The position numbers and the translations under genes were made by a program. Below, in pieces: positions 1-9,549 of a stretch of 64,000 nucleotides of DNA. Numbering within the stretch: the first letter of the stretch is position 1; every line of letters begins with the position of its first letter. The stretch covers positions 2,852,001 to 2,916,000 of the forward strand of contig NC_010694.1 of the NCBI RefSeq assembly GCF_000026185.1, written 5' to 3'. A model generated the notes under the pieces. The model saw only the letters and a program-made list of their open reading frames with translations, was not told the origin of the DNA and ran no database searches. The DNA is from Erwinia tasmaniensis Et1/99. Lineage in GTDB: Bacteria; Pseudomonadota; Gammaproteobacteria; Enterobacterales; Enterobacteriaceae.

Positions 1-413
1 TCTTCCGGCCAGCGCAGCCCCAAAATCTGCTGGGCCAGTCCGTTACACCAGAAAATCGTGCCCTCTTCAGTGGTCAGCACCACCGCATCCGGCAGCGTTT
101 CTGCCCCGCTGCGAAAGCGCTTAATCAGATGGCCAAGCTCACGGCGTCGGCGTCGGTTGCGCGCCTGCATCTGGTACAGGCCGTAAAAAAGAGGTTCCCA
201 GCTGCCGCGCCCGCTGGGGGGCGTCATGCTACGGTCGACCCACAGCCAGTGCGAAAGCCGCAGCAGGTTGTTGAAATGAAAGCCCAGCACGCAAAGCACC
301 GCCACCAGCAACAGCCAGGGCAATCCGCCCGCCAGCAGTCCTACGATCAGCGCGGGCAGGCAGGCGAGCAGCAGCTCAAACAATAATCTCTTCCAGGAGA
401 GGCGTTCCAACAC
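1..413 (-). CDS. phoR: Phosphate regulon sensor kinase PhoR, N-terminal part
   Basis: This is the start of PhoR, the inner-membrane histidine kinase that phosphorylates PhoB when phosphate is scarce. About 137 codons are present; the PAS remainder and kinase domains lie beyond the left edge. The protein opens with (V/M)[15 protein letters not shown], has a hydrophobic N-terminal hairpin, then the conserved WVDRSMTPP and [15 protein letters not shown] segments and the beginning of the PAS domain ([12 protein letters not shown]). The start is a GTG at 413, or the next codon TTG, placed by an ACGGAG ribosome site 8 bases upstream. It follows phoB by 22 bp, so the two are one operon. Confidence 0.93.
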   Translation of the reverse strand, partial: MLERLSWKRLLFELLLACLPALIVGLLAGGLPWLLLVAVLCVLGFHFNNLLRLSHWLWVDRSMTPPSGRGSWEPLFYGLYQMQARNRRRRRELGHLIKRFRSGAETLPDAVVLTTEEGTIFWCNGLAQQILGLRWPE

Positions 414-435
414 GATTCAGACTCCGTGCGAGCGA

Positions 436-1125
436 TCAATAACGTGCAGAGAAACGATAACCTGTTCCGCGAACCGTCTGCACCATACGATCGTGCCCAC
501 TCACCTCCAGCGCCTTGCGCAGACGGCGAATATGAACATCGACGGTACGGTCTTCGACATACACGTTAGTCCCCCAGACATGGTTTAGCAACTGCTCACG
601 GCTGTAGACGCGCTCTGGATGAGTCATGAAGAAGTGCAGGAGCTTGTATTCGGTTGGCCCCATTTCCAACGGCTGGGTAGCCGACATAACGCGGTGTGAC
701 GACGGGTCGAGCGTCAGCCCCTGCATCTCAATCACCTCTTCCACCGCCATAGGCGAAATGCGCCGCATCACGGCCTTTATGCGCGCCACCAGCTCTTTCG
801 GCGAGAACGGTTTGGTAATGTAATCATCGGCACCGACTTCCAGCCCGCGTACGCGATCTTCCTCTTCGCCGCGTGCGGTCAGCATCATGACCGGGATATC
901 GCGCGTCATCGCTTCACGCTTCAGGTGCTTAATAAACTGAATGCCCGATCCCCCCGGCAGCATCCAGTCCAGCAGGATCAGATCCGGCCAGGGTTCAATC
1001 AGCAAACTGACCGCGCTGTCATAATCCGCGGCTTCTATCGGATGATAGTCATTTTGTTCCAGAACGAAACACAACATCTCACGGATTGGGGCTTCATCTT
1101 CAACCACCAGAATGCGCTTTGCCAT
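436..1125 (-). CDS. phoB: Phosphate response regulator PhoB
   Basis: This is a 229-residue OmpR/PhoB-family response regulator and DNA-binding activator of the phosphate starvation regulon. The receiver domain (about 1-120) has the acidic pocket (E9, D10), the phospho-acceptor D53 in LLDWMLPG, the T83 switch and K105 in TKPF. The C-terminal winged helix (about 130-229) contains [13 protein letters not shown] and [14 protein letters not shown]. Length equals that of the E. coli protein. AGGAG lies just upstream of the ATG. A Pho box precedes it, so autoregulation is expected, and phoR follows after 22 bp. Confidence 0.98.
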   Translation of the reverse strand: MAKRILVVEDEAPIREMLCFVLEQNDYHPIEAADYDSAVSLLIEPWPDLILLDWMLPGGSGIQFIKHLKREAMTRDIPVMMLTARGEEEDRVRGLEVGADDYITKPFSPKELVARIKAVMRRISPMAVEEVIEMQGLTLDPSSHRVMSATQPLEMGPTEYKLLHFFMTHPERVYSREQLLNHVWGTNVYVEDRTVDVHIRRLRKALEVSGHDRMVQTVRGTGYRFSARY

Positions 1126-1176
1126 TATTGCTCCTGCTGCTGTGACAGATTGTCACGGGATATGCGGCATCATTAT

Positions 1177-1194
1177 GCGTCAGTTTTATGACAG
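1177..1194 (-). promoter_or_regulatory. Pho box upstream of phoB
   Basis: Read on the minus strand the site is CTGTCATAAAACTGACGC, directly preceded by another ATAAAA-type half. It closely resembles the E. coli phoB Pho box of two 7-bp CTGTCAT-like repeats separated by an A/T-rich spacer. A CATAAT -10-like hexamer follows immediately. PhoB-P binding here would autoactivate phoBR. The divergent sbcD start lies about 110 bp away on the other side. Confidence 0.85.
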
Positions 1195-1301
1195 TTTTAT
1201 GAAAAAAGCACGCCCGGCAAGGACGGACGAAACGAATTAAATATCTGCACGGCAATATGTTTATAATCACCGCTTCGCGTTTCTGCCATGAAGGGAGCAC
1301 C

Positions 1302-2525
1302 ATGCGCATCATTCATACTGCCGACTGGCATCTTGGCCAGTTTTTCTATACCAAAAGCCGTGCGGCAGAGCATCAGGCATTTCTTGACTGGCTGCTGGAA
1401 CAGGCAGAAACGCAGCAGGTCGATGCCATCATCGTCGCCGGTGATATTTTCGATACCGGTTCCCCACCGAGTTACGCACGCGAGATCTACAACCGCTTTG
1501 TGGTAAAGCTACAGCCAACCGGCTGTCAGCTGGTGGTGCTGGGCGGCAATCACGATTCGGTCACTATGCTTAATGAATCGCGTGAACTGCTGGCCTGCCT
1601 GAATACCCGGGTGATCGCCGCCGCCGCTGAGGATATCCGTCAGCAGGTGCTGGTGCTGAACCGCCGCGACGGGCAGCCGGGCGCTCTGCTGTGCGCCATT
1701 CCCTTCTTACGTCCGCGTGATATTTTGCGCAGCCAGAGCGGGCAGTCAGGGCGCGAAAAACAGCAAAGTCTGCTGGAAGCCATCAGCGAGCATTATCAGC
1801 GCTGCTGGCAGGAAGCACTGGCACAGCGCAATGCGCTCGGCCTGGCGCTACCGATTATCGCCACCGGCCATCTGACGACCATGGGCGTCACCAAAAGCGA
1901 TGCGGTACGCGATATCTATATCGGCACGCTGGACGCTTTTCCGGCTGACCTCTTCCCTCCGGCGGATTACATCGCCCTCGGCCATATTCACCGCGCCCAG
2001 CGCATTGCCGACAGCGACCACATCCGCTACAGCGGCTCGCCGATCCCGCTGAGTTTTGACGAGCTGGGCACAGCGAAAAGCGTGATGCTGGTTGATTTTA
2101 CTGAAGGCCAGCTTAGCCAGGTCCGCGCGCTGCCGATCCCGCTATTCCAGCCGATGCAGATGATCAAAGGCTCCCTGGCGCAGATAGAACGGCAGCTGGC
2201 GCAGCTAGAGCCGGATGCACAGGGCAAAACCGTCTGGCTGGACATTGAAATCGTCACCGACGCTTACCTCAGCGAACTACAGCGCCGCATCCAGGAACTG
2301 ACCACCGCGCTGCCGGTGGAGGTGGTGCTGCTGCGCCGCAGCCGCGAACAGCGTGAACAGGTGATATCGCGCCAGAACAATGAAACGCTCAGTGAACTCA
2401 GCGTTGAGGAGGTGTTTGCACGGCGGCTGGAGTCAGAACCCGAGCAGCCTGAGCGGCTGGCACGCGCCAGCGCGCTGTTTGCCCAGACGCTGGAAGCGGT
2501 GCGCCATGAGGAGCCAACATTATGA
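1302..2525 (+). CDS. sbcD: SbcCD nuclease subunit SbcD
   Basis: This is the Mre11-type metallophosphoesterase subunit of the SbcCD exo/endonuclease, which cleaves DNA hairpins and processes stalled forks and palindromes. The 407-residue protein starts [13 protein letters not shown] with the metal ligands D8 and H10. It continues with [23 protein letters not shown] and ALGHIHRAQ, the standard phosphodiesterase motifs. I chose the ATG at 1302 because it has GGGAG upstream and matches the E. coli N-terminus; an upstream in-frame ATG at 1257 would add an unlikely leader. The stop overlaps the sbcC start (ATGA), so translation is coupled. Confidence 0.97.
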   Translation: MRIIHTADWHLGQFFYTKSRAAEHQAFLDWLLEQAETQQVDAIIVAGDIFDTGSPPSYAREIYNRFVVKLQPTGCQLVVLGGNHDSVTMLNESRELLACLNTRVIAAAAEDIRQQVLVLNRRDGQPGALLCAIPFLRPRDILRSQSGQSGREKQQSLLEAISEHYQRCWQEALAQRNALGLALPIIATGHLTTMGVTKSDAVRDIYIGTLDAFPADLFPPADYIALGHIHRAQRIADSDHIRYSGSPIPLSFDELGTAKSVMLVDFTEGQLSQVRALPIPLFQPMQMIKGSLAQIERQLAQLEPDAQGKTVWLDIEIVTDAYLSELQRRIQELTTALPVEVVLLRRSREQREQVISRQNNETLSELSVEEVFARRLESEPEQPERLARASALFAQTLEAVRHEEPTL

Positions 2526-5500
2526 AAATTCTCACCCTGCGCTTTAAAAACCTCAACTCGCTGAAGGGCGAATGGAAAATCGACTTCACGGCGGAACCCT
2601 TTGCCAGCAACGGCCTGTTTGCCATTACCGGGCCGACCGGCGCGGGGAAAACCACCCTGCTTGACGCTATCTGCCTTGCGCTCTATCACGAAACCCCGCG
2701 CCTGAAAAACATCACCCAGTCACAGAACGACCTGATGACGCGCGATACCGCAGAATGTCTCGCAGAGGTGGAATTTGAAGTAAAAGGCGTTGCCTGGCGC
2801 GCCTTCTGGAGTCAAAACCGCGCGCGCGGTGCCGTTGATGGCAACCTGCAGGCACCGCGCGTTGAACTGGCGCGCTGCGAGGACAATCACATCGTCGCCG
2901 ACAAGGTGAAAGACAAGCTGGAAAATATCGCCAGCCTGACCGGGCTGGATTTCGAGCGTTTTACCAAGTCGATGATGCTGTCGCAGGGCCAGTTTGCCGC
3001 CTTCCTCAATGCCGATGCCAACAAGCGCGCCGAGCTGCTGGAAGAACTGACCGGCACCGAGATTTATGGCCGTCTGTCGTCAGCGGTATTTGAGCGCCAC
3101 AAAGAGGCAAAGACGGCGCTGGACGCGCTGCGCGCGCAGGCTGGCGCGATGGATCTGCTGGATGCGGAACAGCAGCAGAGCCTGACCAGCCAGTTAGCAC
3201 AGCTGTTAGACGATGAGCGGGTACTCACTTCACAACAGCAAGGCCAGCAGCAGGCGTTACAGCAGCTGCAACAGCTGGAAAGGTTACAGCAGGAGCAGCA
3301 GCAGCTTTCCCATCAGCGGCAGCAGCTGGATGAGCAGATAGAGCAGGCAAAGCGGCAGCTTGGCGCGGCAGATCTTGAGCAGCAGCAGGCGCTGAAGGCT
3401 TATGACGATCATCAGCAGCATCGCCAGCAGCAGGAAACCCTGATCGCCGAACAGGTTATCCCTCTGGATCACCAGCTCGCCACGCTGCAAGAACAGTCTG
3501 AGCAGCTGGCCAGAGAGCAAAGTGAGCACCAACAATTGCTAACAGCGCGGCTGACGGAGAGCGCTAAAAACCAGCAGATCCAGCAGGATAAGCAGGCGCA
3601 GCAGCAGCTGCTGAACCAGTGGCGCGAAGCGCATCCCCATTTTTCCCACTACGGCGAGCATCTACCGCTGTGGCGTGAACGCTTCAATCAGCAGCAGCAA
3701 AGTGAGCAATCACTTTTAGCGCTAAGCCAACGGCTAAAGCTCCAACAGCAAACGGTGCAGCAGCAGGAACAGGCTCTACAACAGCTTAGTCAACAGGCAG
3801 CCCCGCTTCAGCAACAGCTTGATGCCGCGCAGCACAGCCTGAATCAGGCGCAGCAGGCGCTGGCCCCGTTACAACAGCAGCACCCGCAGGAGAGCCTGCG
3901 CAACGCGCTGGAGCAGTTTAGCCGTCTGCGCCCGCACCGCCAGCTGCTGGCTACGCTGCTGCCGCAATGGCGGCAGCTCGGTGAACGCCGCAGCCGGCTA
4001 AAGCAGGAGCAGCAGGCGTTAGCACAGCAGATACAGCAATGCAGTGAGCAGTTACTAACCCTGCGCACCCGCTGGGCAGAGAAACGCCAGCATGAGCAGG
4101 ATCTCGACAAACGTTGCAGGCTGGAGCAGCGCATTGCCGACCTGGAGCAGCAGCGCGCGCTGCTGGAATCGGGGCAACCCTGCCCACTGTGCGGGTCAGA
4201 AAATCATCCGGCGATTGCCGAATATCGGGCGCTGGAGCCATCGGAAAATCAGCAACGGCTCAACGGCCTGAAAGAAGAAGTGCGGGTGCTCGGCGAACAG
4301 GGCAGCGCCTGTAAAGCACAGCTAAAACAGCAGCAGGAGCTGGCGCAGCGCCAGCAGCAGGATGATGACGATCTTGCCCGTCAGGCAACGGAGCTGGAAC
4401 AGCAGTGGCACGGCGCAGCCGCACTGCTGGCGCTGGCGTTCTCCCCGGATCAACATCAGCAGGCCCACGACTGGCTGGCGCAGCAGGAGCAGCAGGAAAG
4501 CGAACTTCAGCAACAGCTCAACCGGCTGGAGCAGGCGCTGCGCCACTGCCAGCAGCAGCAGGAGTCGCTGTATCAGCAGCAGCAGGCCTGGCAGCAGCTT
4601 GAACGACAGACTGCCCTGCACCAGCAGGAGATGACGACAACTCGTCACAGTCTGAGCGAGCTGGAGCAACAGCTGGAGCAGGATCGGCAGCGCGCACGCC
4701 AGCTGCGTGGCGATTTGGCCGCCAGCCTCGCGCCGCTGGAGCTTCAGCTACCGGAAGACGGTGACTATCAGGGCTGGCTACAGATCCGTGAGCAGCAGTG
4801 GCAACAGTGGCAGCAGAACGCCGCCGAGCTGGCCACGCTGGCACCGGAACTGGCGGCGCTCGGCAGCCGTCAGCAGGCGCTGGAGGAGGAGCGGAGGCAG
4901 CAGCAGTCGCGTCTTGAGGCGCTGGATGCGCGCAGTCGGCAACAGCAGCAAACTCTGAGCGAATGCCAGCAGCAGCGCCAGCGGCTGTTTGGCAATGCAC
5001 TGGTCACCAGCGTCAGGCAGCAGCTCAACGGCGAGTCAGAAAAGCATCAGCACAATCTGCATCAGCAGCAGCAACAGTGGCAACGGCTGCAAGACCGGAT
5101 AAATACTCTGACCGGACAGCATAAATCACTAAATGAACAGTTGGTTAATCTGCATTCACGGCTGGATGAGGCAGTAAAACGCGTTGAGCAACCGGAAAAC
5201 CTGACTGCGCAGCAGCAGATCCTACAGGCCAGCCTGGAGGCGCTTAGTCAGCAACTGCGCGAACTGGCCAGTCGGCAGGGGCAACTGCGCCAGCAGCTCG
5301 ACCACGATGCAGCACGCCGCTTACAGCAACAGTCGCTGCTGGCGCAGGTGGCCGCCAACGAGCAGCAGCTGGAAGACTGGAGCTATCTCCACGATCTGAT
5401 TGGCTCCAAAGACGGCAGTAAGTTCCGCCGCTTTGCCCAGGGGTTAACCCTCGACCATCTGGTGTGGCTGGCGAACAATCAGCTAAGCCGCCTGCACGGT

Positions 5501-5881
5501 CGATACCTGCTCCAGCGCAAGTCGCAGGAGGCGCTGGAATTAGAGGTGGTCGACACCTGGCAGGGCGAAACCCGGCGCGATACGCGCACGCTGTCCGGCG
5601 GCGAGAGCTTCCTCGTCAGCCTGGCGCTGGCGCTGGCGCTCTCTGATTTGGTCAGTCATAAAACGCGCATTGAATCGCTGTTCCTTGATGAAGGCTTCGG
5701 CACGCTGGATGCCCAAACGCTCGACAGCGCGCTGGATGCGCTGGATGCGCTTAACGCCAGCGGTAAAACCATCGGGGTGATCAGCCACGTTGAGGCAATG
5801 AAAGAGCGCATTCCGGTGCAGATCAGAGTGAGGAAGATTAACGGGCTAGGTTACAGCAGGCTGGACCTGCCCGGCGGTTAA
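2522..5881 (+). CDS. sbcC: SbcCD ATPase subunit SbcC
   Basis: This is the Rad50/SMC-like ATPase of SbcCD. Of 1119 residues, the N-terminal ATPase half carries Walker A (GPTGAGKTT, around 40) and the Q-loop region. Two very long coiled-coil arms flank a zinc hook CPLC at about C554 and C557. The C-terminal half carries the ABC signature LSGGES and Walker [12 protein letters not shown]. It is about 70 residues longer than the E. coli protein (1048). The arms are extraordinarily rich in glutamine (long QQQ and QLQQ stretches from CAG/CAA codons), which accounts for the extra length. It overlaps sbcD by 4 bp. Confidence 0.97.
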   Translation: MKILTLRFKNLNSLKGEWKIDFTAEPFASNGLFAITGPTGAGKTTLLDAICLALYHETPRLKNITQSQNDLMTRDTAECLAEVEFEVKGVAWRAFWSQNRARGAVDGNLQAPRVELARCEDNHIVADKVKDKLENIASLTGLDFERFTKSMMLSQGQFAAFLNADANKRAELLEELTGTEIYGRLSSAVFERHKEAKTALDALRAQAGAMDLLDAEQQQSLTSQLAQLLDDERVLTSQQQGQQQALQQLQQLERLQQEQQQLSHQRQQLDEQIEQAKRQLGAADLEQQQALKAYDDHQQHRQQQETLIAEQVIPLDHQLATLQEQSEQLAREQSEHQQLLTARLTESAKNQQIQQDKQAQQQLLNQWREAHPHFSHYGEHLPLWRERFNQQQQSEQSLLALSQRLKLQQQTVQQQEQALQQLSQQAAPLQQQLDAAQHSLNQAQQALAPLQQQHPQESLRNALEQFSRLRPHRQLLATLLPQWRQLGERRSRLKQEQQALAQQIQQCSEQLLTLRTRWAEKRQHEQDLDKRCRLEQRIADLEQQRALLESGQPCPLCGSENHPAIAEYRALEPSENQQRLNGLKEEVRVLGEQGSACKAQLKQQQELAQRQQQDDDDLARQATELEQQWHGAAALLALAFSPDQHQQAHDWLAQQEQQESELQQQLNRLEQALRHCQQQQESLYQQQQAWQQLERQTALHQQEMTTTRHSLSELEQQLEQDRQRARQLRGDLAASLAPLELQLPEDGDYQGWLQIREQQWQQWQQNAAELATLAPELAALGSRQQALEEERRQQQSRLEALDARSRQQQQTLSECQQQRQRLFGNALVTSVRQQLNGESEKHQHNLHQQQQQWQRLQDRINTLTGQHKSLNEQLVNLHSRLDEAVKRVEQPENLTAQQQILQASLEALSQQLRELASRQGQLRQQLDHDAARRLQQQSLLAQVAANEQQLEDWSYLHDLIGSKDGSKFRRFAQGLTLDHLVWLANNQLSRLHGRYLLQRKSQEALELEVVDTWQGETRRDTRTLSGGESFLVSLALALALSDLVSHKTRIESLFLDEGFGTLDAQTLDSALDALDALNASGKTIGVISHVEAMKERIPVQIRVRKINGLGYSRLDLPGG

Positions 5882-5916
5882 TCAGGGCCCTGCTGACGGC
5901 CATGATTCGAGTGTCA

Positions 5917-5960
5917 GGCGGCAGTGTTTGCCGGTGAGGTTACCGCCAAACACCGCCGCC
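5917..5960 (+). terminator. Inverted repeat after sbcC, possible terminator
   Basis: GGCGGCAGTGTTTG at 5917-5930 pairs with CAAACACCGCCGCC at 5947-5960 (13 of 14 positions) around a 16-base loop, 36 bp past the sbcC stop. There is no downstream T run, so it may be a processing or Rho-dependent 3' structure rather than an intrinsic terminator. Confidence 0.45.
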
Positions 5961-6226
5961 AATAAAAGATGATGTTGCGTCTTAATATTATCTTTAATGG
6001 TTTTTCATATCAGTGTGGTATCCGACCTGGCCGCCAGCACAGCCTCGAGAGAATAATATCGACATCCAGACTCTCAACGTTTCTTTTGGATAAATGAATA
6101 CCAATGAATAAACGTATCGCTTATCTTGAATCATTCGCACACCAAAATTTTAGCGTATTTTGAAAGAAAGAAGCCCGTCTTTACTCTAAGTTAAAGGCAT
6201 CCTTGAGTTAAAAAAGAATCACTACA
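5961..6226. other. AT-rich gap between sbcC and orphan gene
   Basis: Apart from the inverted repeat just after sbcC, no gene is recognised. In E. coli this position carries araJ and mak, which are absent. The stretch becomes progressively AT-rich toward the following gene, suggesting the edge of acquired DNA. I looked for a hrp box (GGAACC with CCAC) and did not see one. Confidence 0.6.
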
Positions 6227-6841
6227 ATGACCGTAGCAAAAACAAGAAACATAACTACTGACAGGTTATTATCAATAATCTGTCAGCTTAATGCGGGTTT
6301 AAAAAAAGAAATTCTGAATTCCCTTAGCTCTGTGGCACCTTCCCCTGCCCTATTAAACAGACATGGAAATGCGTTTCACGGTGAGATTCGTAAAGCAACG
6401 ACCAAGCCAGGAATAATAAAAAACATCCGTAGTCCTTATATAGAAAAAAAGGTTTCTAAAAAGCCACCAATATATAACCCACTGAACAGGCATGGCAATA
6501 CGTTTCAGGGTCTTCCTCGTGGAGCCAGCACCGTGCCGGGAACAATCAAAAATATCCATAAGCCTGCTATAGAAAAAGAAAGTTTTGCAAAGATGCCCGC
6601 GTACATTACAACGAATAAACATGGCACTCAATTTCAGGGCATTCCCTTCAACAAAAGTAGAGAAGATTTCCCTCCCACTACGCCTGTTACAACACAGCCG
6701 AGACCGGCCCAAAATGGGGACCGGATCGAGAACACAGAAATAATGCCTGAATACCCAAAGTTAGAAATACCGGCTTTGTCCAAAAAACAATGGGATGCTT
6801 ATTATACTACGGTGTATGTTTCCGACTGCGACATATCATGA
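6227..6841 (+). CDS. Orphan protein with three 43-residue repeats
   Basis: I do not recognise this 204-residue protein. After a 43-residue helical N-terminus (TTDRLLSIICQLNAGLKKEI) it contains repeats of exactly 43 residues beginning at N44 (NRHGNAFHG), N87 (NRHGNTFQG) and N130 (NKHGTQFQG, truncated). Each full unit also holds PGxIKNI, PxIEK and a K-x-P-x-Y segment. The tail (150-204) is proline-rich, then ends in ALSKKQWDAYYTTVYV. There is no signal peptide or membrane segment. Base composition is much lower in GC than its neighbours, arguing for acquisition. The ribosome site is weak (AAAGAA). It could be a secreted or effector-like protein, but nothing here proves that. Confidence 0.65.
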   Translation: MTVAKTRNITTDRLLSIICQLNAGLKKEILNSLSSVAPSPALLNRHGNAFHGEIRKATTKPGIIKNIRSPYIEKKVSKKPPIYNPLNRHGNTFQGLPRGASTVPGTIKNIHKPAIEKESFAKMPAYITTNKHGTQFQGIPFNKSREDFPPTTPVTTQPRPAQNGDRIENTEIMPEYPKLEIPALSKKQWDAYYTTVYVSDCDIS

Positions 6842-7087
6842 GAGTTAGTCATAGCATGAATTTTTAGAACATCTGAATTCAGACGCTACTAAGATAATTG
6901 CGGTGTCGGGCCAACTGATAGATCATTTCAATATTATCGATAGCGCTAACCCGGGACACGTTCCGGGTTCTGATGACCGTGCGCCTGCCTGACTGGCGAC
7001 CATGCCGCAGCGGATACAGGATAATGTTGACCATATAGAGAATTATCACGGTCAACGTTGTGACTTCAGCATGAAATATGGCGGTAA

Positions 7088-8182
7088 TCAGCGCGCCCTG
7101 GTGCTGCGTACCGAGGGGATGAGCCGCTCTTCCTGACGCCACTGGCGCGGGCTGATGCCAAACCAGCGGCGGAAAGCGCGGGAAAACGCGCTGACTTCCG
7201 AGTAGCCCAGCAGCAGCGCCATTTCGGATATAGGCAGCTGGTGCTGCAGCAAATAGTGCTTCGCCAACTCGCAGCGCACGTTGTCGACCAGCGCGGTGAA
7301 ACTGATCCCCTCCTCCCGCAGACGGCGCTGCAGCGACCAGCTTGATAGTCCCATTTTATCCGCCGCCTCTTCCAGCACCGGCTCCCCCTGTAACAGCGCC
7401 TGATGAACCTGTACCCGCGCCCGTTCGACAATATTTTGCTGCACGGAACGGTTATTCAGACGACGTATCGCATCCTGCATCACGCCCAATAAAAGCGGGT
7501 CGCTGTCGGGCATCGGGCGCGTCACATCGCGCTTGGCAATTACCAGCGAGTTGAAGGGTTGATCGAAAAAGACCGGGGCATCAAACACCTTGCAGTGCTC
7601 GTGCCATTGGGCCGGTCGGGGATGTTCAAAATGCACCTCACGCGGCGCCCAGTTTTTTCCCGCAACGTGGCGGATCAGATTCAGAAACATCCCCAGCGTC
7701 AGTTCGGCATCCTGGCGGCGGCACAGGATAGCACCGTGGCGCACCTGGTAGTCCAGACGCCAGCTGTCACCCTTATCGACCAGGCGCGTCAGGGTATCGT
7801 GCTGGTGCCAGGGGAAAGCGCTGGTGACATTATGCAGCGCCTGTTCCAGCGTCGGGCTGCACAAACCGATATAGCCGATCAGACCTAATGACTGCGGTTT
7901 AAACTGCTTGCCGTAGTGTAAACCGAAGTTATCACAATCCGAGTAGCGCGCCGCTTCTTCCATCACCCGGCAATAGTTAACCAGACCGAGGCTCAGCGTT
8001 GGCTGCGCCAGCAGCTCCGGATCGATACCGCTTACGCCAAAAATACGGTCTGCATCGCCACCGTTATCACAGATAAAGTCACTCAACCCGCTGGCGGCGG
8101 CGGCCAGCACGCCACGGTTACAGGCGCTTCCGCCGTTCAGAACATGGCTGACTTCCGTTCTGGCCAGATTACTTTGCATCAT
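7088..8182 (-). CDS. AraC-family transcriptional regulator
   Basis: This is a 364-residue regulator of the OruR/ArgR-like AraC subgroup: an N-terminal arabinose-binding-type ligand domain (about 20-220, with GLIGYIGLCSPTLEQAL) and a C-terminal AraC double helix-turn-helix (about 250-350). The latter contains LSSWSLQRRLREEGISF and ALLLGYSEVSAFSRAFRRWFG followed by SPRQWR. GAGG precedes the ATG. It lies in the same direction as, and 146 bp downstream of, an APH-fold kinase gene, and a permease gene is divergent. It probably controls these genes. Direct repeats in the permease promoter are plausible operators. The ligand is not identifiable. Confidence 0.88.
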   Translation of the reverse strand: MMQSNLARTEVSHVLNGGSACNRGVLAAAASGLSDFICDNGGDADRIFGVSGIDPELLAQPTLSLGLVNYCRVMEEAARYSDCDNFGLHYGKQFKPQSLGLIGYIGLCSPTLEQALHNVTSAFPWHQHDTLTRLVDKGDSWRLDYQVRHGAILCRRQDAELTLGMFLNLIRHVAGKNWAPREVHFEHPRPAQWHEHCKVFDAPVFFDQPFNSLVIAKRDVTRPMPDSDPLLLGVMQDAIRRLNNRSVQQNIVERARVQVHQALLQGEPVLEEAADKMGLSSWSLQRRLREEGISFTALVDNVRCELAKHYLLQHQLPISEMALLLGYSEVSAFSRAFRRWFGISPRQWRQEERLIPSVRSTRAR

Positions 8183-8328
8183 GGTGATTGCCTCATACTG
8201 CGGTGGATAGGCTAATCACAGCAATTTCCGTACCAGCCGCCATATCAAGGAAAATCATCGCTTTCCGGCGGCCTGAACGGACGATCGGCACCGCCGGAGC
8301 GCAGGGCTGCTCATCAACGGTGCAGCGG

Positions 8329-9333
8329 CTACGCGCCGACCGGCAGCCGTTGCGCCTCAAGGTAGCGACGGCACAAACGCACGGAATGATCCGCCCACTG
8401 CGGGCCGAGGCTCTGCGCCATTTCGGTTTCTGCATGCGAGCCGGCCCACGCCAGCAGCTGAATGCGGCGCTGGATAAGCAGCGTTGGCACCCTCGCCATT
8501 TCGGCATCGCTAATATGGGCAACCTGCTCATAGCCGCGCACCCAGTGGTCAATCCACTCGGCGGCGCGCGGATGATGTTCAACGAAGCTGATTGCCGCCG
8601 CCAGATCGTGCAGATACCAGCCGAAACCACAATCATCAAAGTCGATCACTCGGGTTTCCCCCTTGTGCAACAGCAGATTAGTGAGGCGTAGATCGGCATG
8701 GATAAGACCGTAATTGCGTGCATCCTTGCCGAATTCAGCCAGCGACGATCCCACCCGCTCCAGGGTCTCTTCCACAATCCCACGATCCGCTACGCGCAGA
8801 TTGGGCGCATCACGCCAGTCTCCCCAGTGGCTCTGCGGGCTCACCATCGTTTGATGATCCCAGATTATGCGCTGAAAGCCAGCCGGACGCTGCCAGCTGC
8901 GGCTGTGCTGATGCAGGCGGGCGGTGATATGGCCCAGCTGCTGAAACGCACGAGGATCGACATCCGTTCCCGGCATCTCGCCCTCGATCCAGTGAAACAG
9001 CACCGCGTGCCGCACCGATCCATCTTTCATCATCAGGGTTTGCACCGTTTCCCCCTCACTGTCTGTCACCGCCTGTGGCACGTCAATGCCACCTGTGCGC
9101 AGGGCGTCCAGCCAGTGCAGTTCGCTTTCAATATCAGCGCGCTGGTGGTAATCCGCCCGATGCAGGCGCAGCGCGTAGCGCTTACCCCGCGCCTGAAGCA
9201 GAAAGGTGGCATTTTCCGAGCGGCACAGCAGGCTGAGGCTACCCTGTAAGGCCGCCGGATAGCGTGCCAGTGCCTGTTCAGCCAGACGCAACAGCGCGGC
9301 GTTACTCAGGGTGTCATATTGTTTAGCGGTCAT
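8329..9333 (-). CDS. APH-fold phosphotransferase (putative amino-alcohol kinase)
   Basis: This is a 334-residue member of the aminoglycoside phosphotransferase/choline kinase fold. The catalytic loop is HADLRLTNLL (H-x-D-x4-N) and the metal site is DFDDCGFG; the N-lobe carries RYALRLHRA with the ATP-binding lysine position replaced in a K/R-rich strand. I chose the ATG at 9333, which has CCGGAG upstream; an alternative start at 9369 lacks one. It resembles the RdoA and hydroxylysine/homoserine-kinase-like branch rather than resistance enzymes. Next to an ethanolamine-type permease and an AraC regulator, it likely phosphorylates an imported amino alcohol or amino acid; the substrate is an inference. 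Confidence 0.82.
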   Translation of the reverse strand: MTAKQYDTLSNAALLRLAEQALARYPAALQGSLSLLCRSENATFLLQARGKRYALRLHRADYHQRADIESELHWLDALRTGGIDVPQAVTDSEGETVQTLMMKDGSVRHAVLFHWIEGEMPGTDVDPRAFQQLGHITARLHQHSRSWQRPAGFQRIIWDHQTMVSPQSHWGDWRDAPNLRVADRGIVEETLERVGSSLAEFGKDARNYGLIHADLRLTNLLLHKGETRVIDFDDCGFGWYLHDLAAAISFVEHHPRAAEWIDHWVRGYEQVAHISDAEMARVPTLLIQRRIQLLAWAGSHAETEMAQSLGPQWADHSVRLCRRYLEAQRLPVGA

Positions 9334-9396
9334 AGTCTGACTCCGGGGTCGGTATTGGGCTGAAGTCACAGCATCCGATCGTCGTTCTTTTTCAGC

Positions 9397-9467
9397 TTGA
9401 CCGCAGACGACCCAATTTTGACCGCAGCGTACAGCTGACGCTTTTTTTACCGCTCAGTTGACCGCAG
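9397..9467 (+). promoter_or_regulatory. Three direct repeats TTGACCGCAG, candidate AraC-type operators
   Basis: Exact copies of TTGACCGCAG start at 9397, 9418 and 9458. Spacings are 21 and 40 bp, about two and four helical turns, so all face the same side of the DNA. They lie between the divergent kinase and permease genes. AraC-family proteins bind direct half-sites at about 21 bp spacing, so these are likely operators for the adjacent regulator. A related CTGCGGTGGA (inverse orientation) lies at 8198-8207, just ahead of the regulator's own start. Confidence 0.65.
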
Positions 9468-9549
9468 AGCGCAAAATCATCGCGCCGGCGTCAAGTTTCC
9501 CCCGGCGGGCGGCTGCATTATCAGCAGACAAACACTAGGGGGATACGAT

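Noticed and set aside
129..386. Open frame on the plus strand opposite phoR
   Set aside because: It is antisense to a well-conserved phoR segment and has no family features or ribosome site.
3200..5400. CAG-rich tracts as a possible microsatellite or repeat array
   Set aside because: The triplets encode the glutamine-rich SbcC coiled coil in frame and are interrupted by other codons, so they are coding low complexity, not a separate repeat element.
5882..6226. Possible hrp box for a type III effector upstream of the repeat gene
   Set aside because: Neither GGAACC nor a CCAC element at the right spacing was found, so an effector claim is not supported by regulation.
6879..7142. Minus-strand open frame after the orphan gene
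   Set aside because: It overlaps the end of the AraC-type gene in another frame, has no ribosome site and no recognisable domain; an apparent hydrophobic stretch is not enough. A remnant of a lost gene is possible but unsupported.
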